Source: an uncultured Oscillospiraceae bacterium
GTDB lineage: Bacteria; Bacillota; Clostridia; Oscillospirales; Oscillospiraceae
Assembly (NCBI GenBank): GCA_900769995.1
Contig: CAAGIT010000182.1
Location: 1-10,081 of the forward strand
DNA: 10,081 bases
Direction of reading: 5' to 3'
Shown here: positions 6,231 through 10,081 of the stretch, piece after piece
Layout: every line of letters starts with the position of its first letter
Position numbering within the stretch: position 1 is the stretch's first letter
Position numbers and translations under genes: made by a program
The notes under the pieces: generated by a model
Told to the model about the DNA's origin: nothing
What the model saw: only the letters and a program-made list of their open reading frames with translations
Database searches by the model: none

Positions 6231-6973
6231 TTACTGTAAATCATCTTAATTTATGGTATAATACAAATCAGGCATTGAAAAATGTCAGTATCGATATCGA
6301 GGAAAAAACCATAACCGCACTGATCGGCCCCTCCGGCTGCGGGAAATCCACCTTTCTGAAAACCTTAAACCGAATGAACGACCTTGTCCCCGGCGTCAGG
6401 ATCACGGGAGAGGTGAAATATGGCGAAACGGATATTTTCGGCAAAGATGTGGATGTCAATGAGCTGCGCAGGGATATCGGCATGGTGTTTCAAAAGCCGA
6501 ATCCGTTCCCGATGAGCATTTATGATAATATCGCCTATGGGCCGAGAACCCACGGAATCAAAAGCAAAGTGAAGCTTGACGAAATTGTGGAGGAGTCCCT
6601 GCGGGATGCGGCAATCTGGGATGAAGTGAAGGATCGGCTGAAAAAGTCCGCGCTCGGACTTTCGGGCGGTCAACAGCAAAGACTCTGTATCGCCCGGGCG
6701 TTAGCCGTAAAACCGAAAATCCTGCTGATGGATGAACCGACATCTGCGCTTGACCCGATCTCGACCTCGAAAATCGAGGATCTTGCCACGGAGCTGAAGG
6801 AAAAATATACCATCATCATCGTGACTCACAATATGCAGCAGGCACTTCGTATTTCGGACAATACGGCATTTTTCCTTCTTGGAGAGCTGATCGAGTACGG
6901 CAATACGCAAACGTTGTTTTCTACCCCCAGATGCAAGAAAACCGAAGACTACATTACGGGGAGGTTTGGGTAA
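6221..6973 (+). CDS. pstB: phosphate ABC transporter ATPase PstB
   Basis: The protein has 250 residues. The ATG at 6221 follows AAAAGGAG (6207-6214) with a 6-base spacer inside the end of pstA. It is the cytoplasmic ATPase that powers phosphate import. All ABC motifs are intact: Walker A GPSGCGKST (36-44), Q-loop Gln91 in 'FQKPNPFPMSIYDN' (a PstB hallmark), signature LSGGQ (147-151), Walker B ILLMDE (167-172), D-loop 'SALD' (175-178) and switch His203. Length is normal for PstB. It overlaps phoU by one base at the TAATG junction (6971-6975). Confidence 0.97.
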   Translation: MRIITVNHLNLWYNTNQALKNVSIDIEEKTITALIGPSGCGKSTFLKTLNRMNDLVPGVRITGEVKYGETDIFGKDVDVNELRRDIGMVFQKPNPFPMSIYDNIAYGPRTHGIKSKVKLDEIVEESLRDAAIWDEVKDRLKKSALGLSGGQQQRLCIARALAVKPKILLMDEPTSALDPISTSKIEDLATELKEKYTIIIVTHNMQQALRISDNTAFFLLGELIEYGNTQTLFSTPRCKKTEDYITGRFG

Positions 6974-7617
6974 TGAGAAACAGATTTGATGAACAGCTTT
7001 TATATCTCAATCAGAAAATGACCCAGATGGGTGCTTTATGTGAGCGTTTTATCGCGCTTGCGGCAGATGCCCTGCTCAACGGCCACGCCAAGGGTGCCGA
7101 GGAAATCAGAGCACACGGACACGAAATCGACGAAATGGAGCGGGAGATTGAAGGGATTTGCCTCAAGCTTCTGCTTCAGCAGCAGCCGGTGGCAAGAGAT
7201 TTGCGGCAGATTTCCGCTGCCCTGAAAATGATCACCGACATGGAGCGCATTGGCGATCAGGCAGAGGACATCGCCGAGATCATCCCCTTTTTGAACGGAA
7301 GAACCGGAAAAGAGCTTGCAGACTTTAAGCCCATGGCAGAGGCCGCCTGCAAAATGGTAACCGACAGCATTGACGCCTTTGTGAAAAAGGATCTGGAGCT
7401 TGCAAAATCGGTGGCAAAGCAGGATGATGTGGTGGATGCGTGCTTTGTGAGCGTAAAAGCAACGCTGATCGATATGATTTCTGACAATACGGCCGACGGC
7501 GAATATGCCGTAGACCTCCTAATGATCGCAAAATACTTCGAGCGTATCGGTGACCACGCGGTAAATATTGCGGAGTGGGTGGAGTTTTCCGTCACTGGGA
7601 TCCACAAGGGAGAGTAA
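6973..7617 (+). CDS. phoU: phosphate signalling regulator PhoU
   Basis: The protein has 214 residues. The ATG at 6973 overlaps the pstB stop in TAATG and follows GGGGAGG (6958-6964) with an 8-base spacer; upstream in-frame codons inside pstB are not used. It is all-helical with two repeated three-helix bundles. Each carries the family's metal-binding signature: 'ERIGDQAED' at 91-99 and 'ERIGDHAVN' at 190-198. PhoU proteins link the Pst transporter to the PhoR kinase and restrain the phosphate response when phosphate is plentiful. Its place between the transporter and the two-component genes fits that job. Confidence 0.95.
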   Translation: MRNRFDEQLLYLNQKMTQMGALCERFIALAADALLNGHAKGAEEIRAHGHEIDEMEREIEGICLKLLLQQQPVARDLRQISAALKMITDMERIGDQAEDIAEIIPFLNGRTGKELADFKPMAEAACKMVTDSIDAFVKKDLELAKSVAKQDDVVDACFVSVKATLIDMISDNTADGEYAVDLLMIAKYFERIGDHAVNIAEWVEFSVTGIHKGE

Positions 7618-7618
7618 C

Positions 7619-8290
7619 ATGATTTATTGCGTAGATGATGACAGCACCATAAGAGACATTGAGGTTTACGCATTGGAGCAAACGGGATTTTCCGCGCTTG
7701 GCCTTGCTGACGGTAAGGCTCTGTTTGAGGCGCTCCAAGGGCAAATTCCCGATTTGATTGTGCTGGATATTATGCTTCCCGAAATGGACGGGATCGAAAT
7801 CCTGAAAAAGCTTCGGGCAGACCCCAAATACAAGGACATCCCCGTCATCATGGCAACGGCAAAGGGTACGGAGATGGATAAGATCAGCGGTCTGAATCTC
7901 GGCGCGGACGATTATCTGGTAAAGCCCTTTGGCGTAATGGAAATGGTCGCCCGCATTCATGCCGTGCTTCGCAGAACGGCAAAAGAGGAAAAAGGAAGCA
8001 TGACGGTGGGCAGCATTACGCTGAGAGAGGCCGAGCATACCGTGACTGCAAACGGGGTGAATGTAGAGCTGACCCACAAAGAATTTGCAATGCTCTGCCT
8101 TTTTATGAAGAACAAAAACATTGTATTCAGCCGGGAAAAGCTGATGAACGAGGTCTGGGGCAGCGGCTATATGGGCGAAAGCCGCACCGTCGATATGCAC
8201 ATTAAAACCTTACGCCAAAAATTAGGCGCCGCAGGCGGTCAAATCAAGACCGTCATCGGCGTTGGCTACAGATTGGAGAGTGAGGTATGA
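7619..8290 (+). CDS. phoB: OmpR/PhoB-family response regulator of the phosphate response
   Basis: The protein has 223 residues. The ATG at 7619 is one base after the phoU stop and follows AAGGGAG (7606-7612) with a 6-base spacer. The receiver domain (about 1-120) has the acidic pocket Asp6-Asp7-Asp8, the phosphoacceptor Asp50 in 'VLDIMLPEMDG', Thr80, and Lys102 in 'LVKPF'. The C-terminal winged helix (about 125-223) shows 'ELTHKEFAML', the recognition-helix region 'RTVDMHIKTLRQKLG' and the final 'GVGYRLE'. Its position with pst, phoU and phoR makes it the phosphate regulator (called PhoB or PhoP by lineage). The likely target is the repeat array at 3565-3614 before pstS. The stop overlaps the phoR start in ATGA. 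Confidence 0.92.
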   Translation: MIYCVDDDSTIRDIEVYALEQTGFSALGLADGKALFEALQGQIPDLIVLDIMLPEMDGIEILKKLRADPKYKDIPVIMATAKGTEMDKISGLNLGADDYLVKPFGVMEMVARIHAVLRRTAKEEKGSMTVGSITLREAEHTVTANGVNVELTHKEFAMLCLFMKNKNIVFSREKLMNEVWGSGYMGESRTVDMHIKTLRQKLGAAGGQIKTVIGVGYRLESEV

Positions 8291-9939
8291 GAAAGAAGAT
8301 ATTCACGCTGACGATCACCGTAATTCTAACCGTGCTTTTCCTATCCTTCGGCATTATCACCGACGTGCTGTACCGGCATTTTACAACCGTCAGCACCGAC
8401 CAGCTAAAGGACGAATTGACCTTGGCCGCCCAGGGGGTCGAGCTTTGCGGTGTGGATTATCTGAAATCGGTGGAGCAAAGCAATTATCGCCTTACCCTCG
8501 TTTCTGAGGACGGCACCGTGATCTATGACAGCAAGTCAGACGAAACCGGAATGGATAACCACATGGGCAGAGCAGAAATCAGGGAAGCCTTCAAAAACGG
8601 GCAGGGCAGTGCAACGCGCCACTCGGATACCCTCGGAGAAAAAACCTTATATGAAGCGAAACGATTAAAGGACAACTCAGTTCTGAGAATCTCCGTAAGC
8701 CAGGCAGAGGTTTGGGTGCTTTTGCTGGGTATGATGCAACCCCTCGCGGTAGTCTTTGCGGCATCAATTATCGTCGCCTTCCTGCTGGCGAGCAGAGTAT
8801 CCAAGGCGATTGTGAAGCCCTTGCTCAACCTTGACCTTGAACATCCCGCGGATAACAACACCTATGAGGAGCTGTCTCCCGTTCTCACCGAAATACGCCG
8901 CCAGCACGGACGGATCAAAGAGCAGATGACGGAGCTGTCCGAAAGGAATGATGAGTTTCGTCAGATTATTTCGTCCATGAGCGAGGGTCTTGTTCTTCTG
9001 AATGAGCACGGCAGGATCCTTGCCATCAACCGTTCGGCACGAAGGATTTTTGGTGCGAAAGAAGATGCGGTCGGAACGGATTTTTTAGCTCTTGACCGCT
9101 CACCGGAACTCAGTCACGCAATTACGGCAACCGAAAAGGGCGCGCGTTCCGAAATTGTCCTGCATAAAAACGGCCGTGAGTATCAGTTTAACATCAGCCG
9201 CATCGAAACGGACGGAAAAACGCTCGGCACGCTCATTCTCGGCTTTGATATCACCGAAAAAGCCTTTGCCGAGCGTAACCGTCAGGAGTTTACAGCAAAC
9301 GTATCCCACGAGCTGAAAACGCCGCTGCAATCCATCATCGGTTCAGCGGAGCTTTTGGAAAACGGGCTTGTCAAGCCCGAGGATACTGCCCGTTTTATCG
9401 GCAATATTAAAAATGAAGCCACACGGCTCGTCAGCCTGATCAACGACATTATCCGTCTTTCACAGCTTGACGAAAAGGCAGAGCCGACAAGGGAAAGCAT
9501 TGACCTGACTGCGGTTGCCAACGAAGTGATCGAAGTGCTGACACCGCCCGCTGCAAAGAAAAAAGTTACATTTTCTCTTGACTGTGACCCTATCCATATC
9601 AACGGCGTTCGCAGATACGTTTATGAGATCATTTACAACCTCTGCGACAACGCGATCCGCTACAATCAAGACGGCGGCAGGGTCGATGTATCCATTCAGA
9701 AGCAGGGAAAAAATGCTGTGATAACCGTTTCTGATACGGGCATCGGTATTCCGGCGGAGCATCAGTCGAGAATATTTGAACGCTTTTACCGGGTGGACAA
9801 AAGCCACTCCAAAGAGACCGGCGGCACAGGGCTGGGGCTTTCCATCGTAAAGCGTGCGGTAATGCTGCACGGCGGCAAGGTGGAGCTACATAGCACCGTA
9901 GGGGAAGGCACAACTGTGAAGGTCGTTTTACCCGAATAA
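8287..9939 (+). CDS. phoR: PhoR-type membrane sensor histidine kinase
   Basis: The protein has 550 residues. The ATG at 8287 overlaps the regulator stop by 4 bases, with GGAG a few bases upstream. Order: first membrane helix about 6-26, extracytoplasmic sensor region about 27-142, second helix about 145-169, linker/HAMP-like helix 170-220, PAS domain about 222-325, HisKA domain with phosphoacceptor His341 in 'VSHELKTPL', then the ATPase domain with N-box Asn451/Asn455, 'DTGIGIP' (483-489), 'FERFYRVDKSHS' and 'GGTGLGLS' (512-519). All catalytic residues are present. PAS plus kinase is the typical PhoR layout, and the PAS domain is the reported PhoU contact in relatives. It probably phosphorylates the regulator encoded just upstream. 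It is the last gene of the operon seen here. Confidence 0.93.
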   Translation: MRKKIFTLTITVILTVLFLSFGIITDVLYRHFTTVSTDQLKDELTLAAQGVELCGVDYLKSVEQSNYRLTLVSEDGTVIYDSKSDETGMDNHMGRAEIREAFKNGQGSATRHSDTLGEKTLYEAKRLKDNSVLRISVSQAEVWVLLLGMMQPLAVVFAASIIVAFLLASRVSKAIVKPLLNLDLEHPADNNTYEELSPVLTEIRRQHGRIKEQMTELSERNDEFRQIISSMSEGLVLLNEHGRILAINRSARRIFGAKEDAVGTDFLALDRSPELSHAITATEKGARSEIVLHKNGREYQFNISRIETDGKTLGTLILGFDITEKAFAERNRQEFTANVSHELKTPLQSIIGSAELLENGLVKPEDTARFIGNIKNEATRLVSLINDIIRLSQLDEKAEPTRESIDLTAVANEVIEVLTPPAAKKKVTFSLDCDPIHINGVRRYVYEIIYNLCDNAIRYNQDGGRVDVSIQKQGKNAVITVSDTGIGIPAEHQSRIFERFYRVDKSHSKETGGTGLGLSIVKRAVMLHGGKVELHSTVGEGTTVKVVLPE

Positions 9940-10027
9940 AGGAGGTATTTCCTCCTGCCGCACAGAGCATTGAAATACAAGCAACTCTCGCCGTCGGCGT
10001 ACATAGGTACGGCAGGACGCGAGTTGC
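9940..10027 (+). other. two stem-loops downstream of phoR, no U-tract
   Basis: The first is AGGAGG (9940-9945), loop TATTT, CCTCCT (9951-9956); it hides a perfect Shine-Dalgarno sequence right after the phoR stop. The second has GCAACTC (9981-9987) pairing with GAGTTGC (10021-10027), with inner stems 9993-9995/10016-10018 and CGTAC/GTACG (9998-10002/10007-10011) around an ATAG loop. Neither is followed by T-residues on the plus strand, so they are not standard terminators. They may reduce transcription past the operon or protect its 3' end. No supported gene lies in 9940-10066. Confidence 0.5.
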
Positions 10028-10066
10028 GGCGGCGGTTAAAAATCCTGCGATGCAAGATGTGAATCC

Positions 10067-10081
10067 AGATCGGAAGAGCAC
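10067..10081 (+). other. Illumina TruSeq adapter remnant (not genomic)
   Basis: The last 15 bases, AGATCGGAAGAGCAC, are identical to the start of the Illumina TruSeq read-1 adapter. A 15-base match exactly at the contig edge is best explained by untrimmed adapter in the assembly. Genomic sequence therefore ends at about 10066. Confidence 0.93.

Noticed and set aside
9970..10062. Thirty-codon frame from a TTG after phoR
   Set aside because: The only ribosome binding site is about 24 bases away and base-paired, and the frame coincides with the 9981-10027 hairpin.
9629..10081. Minus-strand open frame reaching the right edge
   Set aside because: It covers the end of phoR in the wrong direction and begins within adapter sequence.

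Overview
The window looks like a contig from a bacterium of the class Clostridia (Firmicutes/Bacillota), probably a gut Oscillospiraceae/Ruminococcaceae-type anaerobe. Reasons: AGGAGG-type Shine-Dalgarno sites before almost every gene, lipoprotein signal peptides of Gram-positive style, a C-terminal fragment resembling exported proteins of that group, and a moderate base composition. This assignment is inferred from protein style, not from a marker gene.

Layout. Positions 1-589 hold the 3' end of a large exported or surface protein, cut by the window edge. A long imperfect palindrome (632-708) lies between it and a convergent minus-strand gene (764-2647). That gene encodes a lipoprotein with a beta-propeller-like middle and a C-terminal HExxH metallopeptidase-like domain. 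Its promoter lies in a divergent intergenic region (2648-2862), opposite the promoter of a half-size EamA/DMT transporter gene (2863-3276).

The next 373 bases (3277-3649) contain no convincing normal-sized gene but are dense in signals. They hold a 22-codon reading frame with a strong ribosome binding site, a perfect-consensus sigma-A promoter (TTGACA-17-TATAAT) whose -35 sits inside a 6-1-6 palindrome, a transcript of about 120 nt ending in a strong intrinsic terminator, and then direct repeats of TTTTAC in front of a weak-(-35) promoter for pstS.

Positions 3650-9939 are one tight co-directional phosphate operon: pstS-pstC-pstA-pstB-phoU-(phoB/phoP-type regulator)-phoR. PstS captures phosphate outside the membrane, PstC and PstA form the channel, and PstB drives import with ATP. 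PhoU relays transporter status to the kinase PhoR, and PhoR controls the response regulator. The regulator probably acts on the repeats in front of pstS, which would close an autoregulatory loop. Gaps between the genes are 15 nt or less and four junctions overlap or nearly touch, so translational coupling is likely.

After phoR (9940-10066) there are two stem-loops without a U-tract and no supported gene. The last 15 bases (10067-10081) match the start of the Illumina TruSeq adapter and are not genomic. I saw no CRISPR array, tRNA, rRNA, insertion sequence or prophage gene. The window is mostly an ordinary phosphate locus; the least explained parts are the pstS upstream region, the 632-708 palindrome and the lipoprotein.
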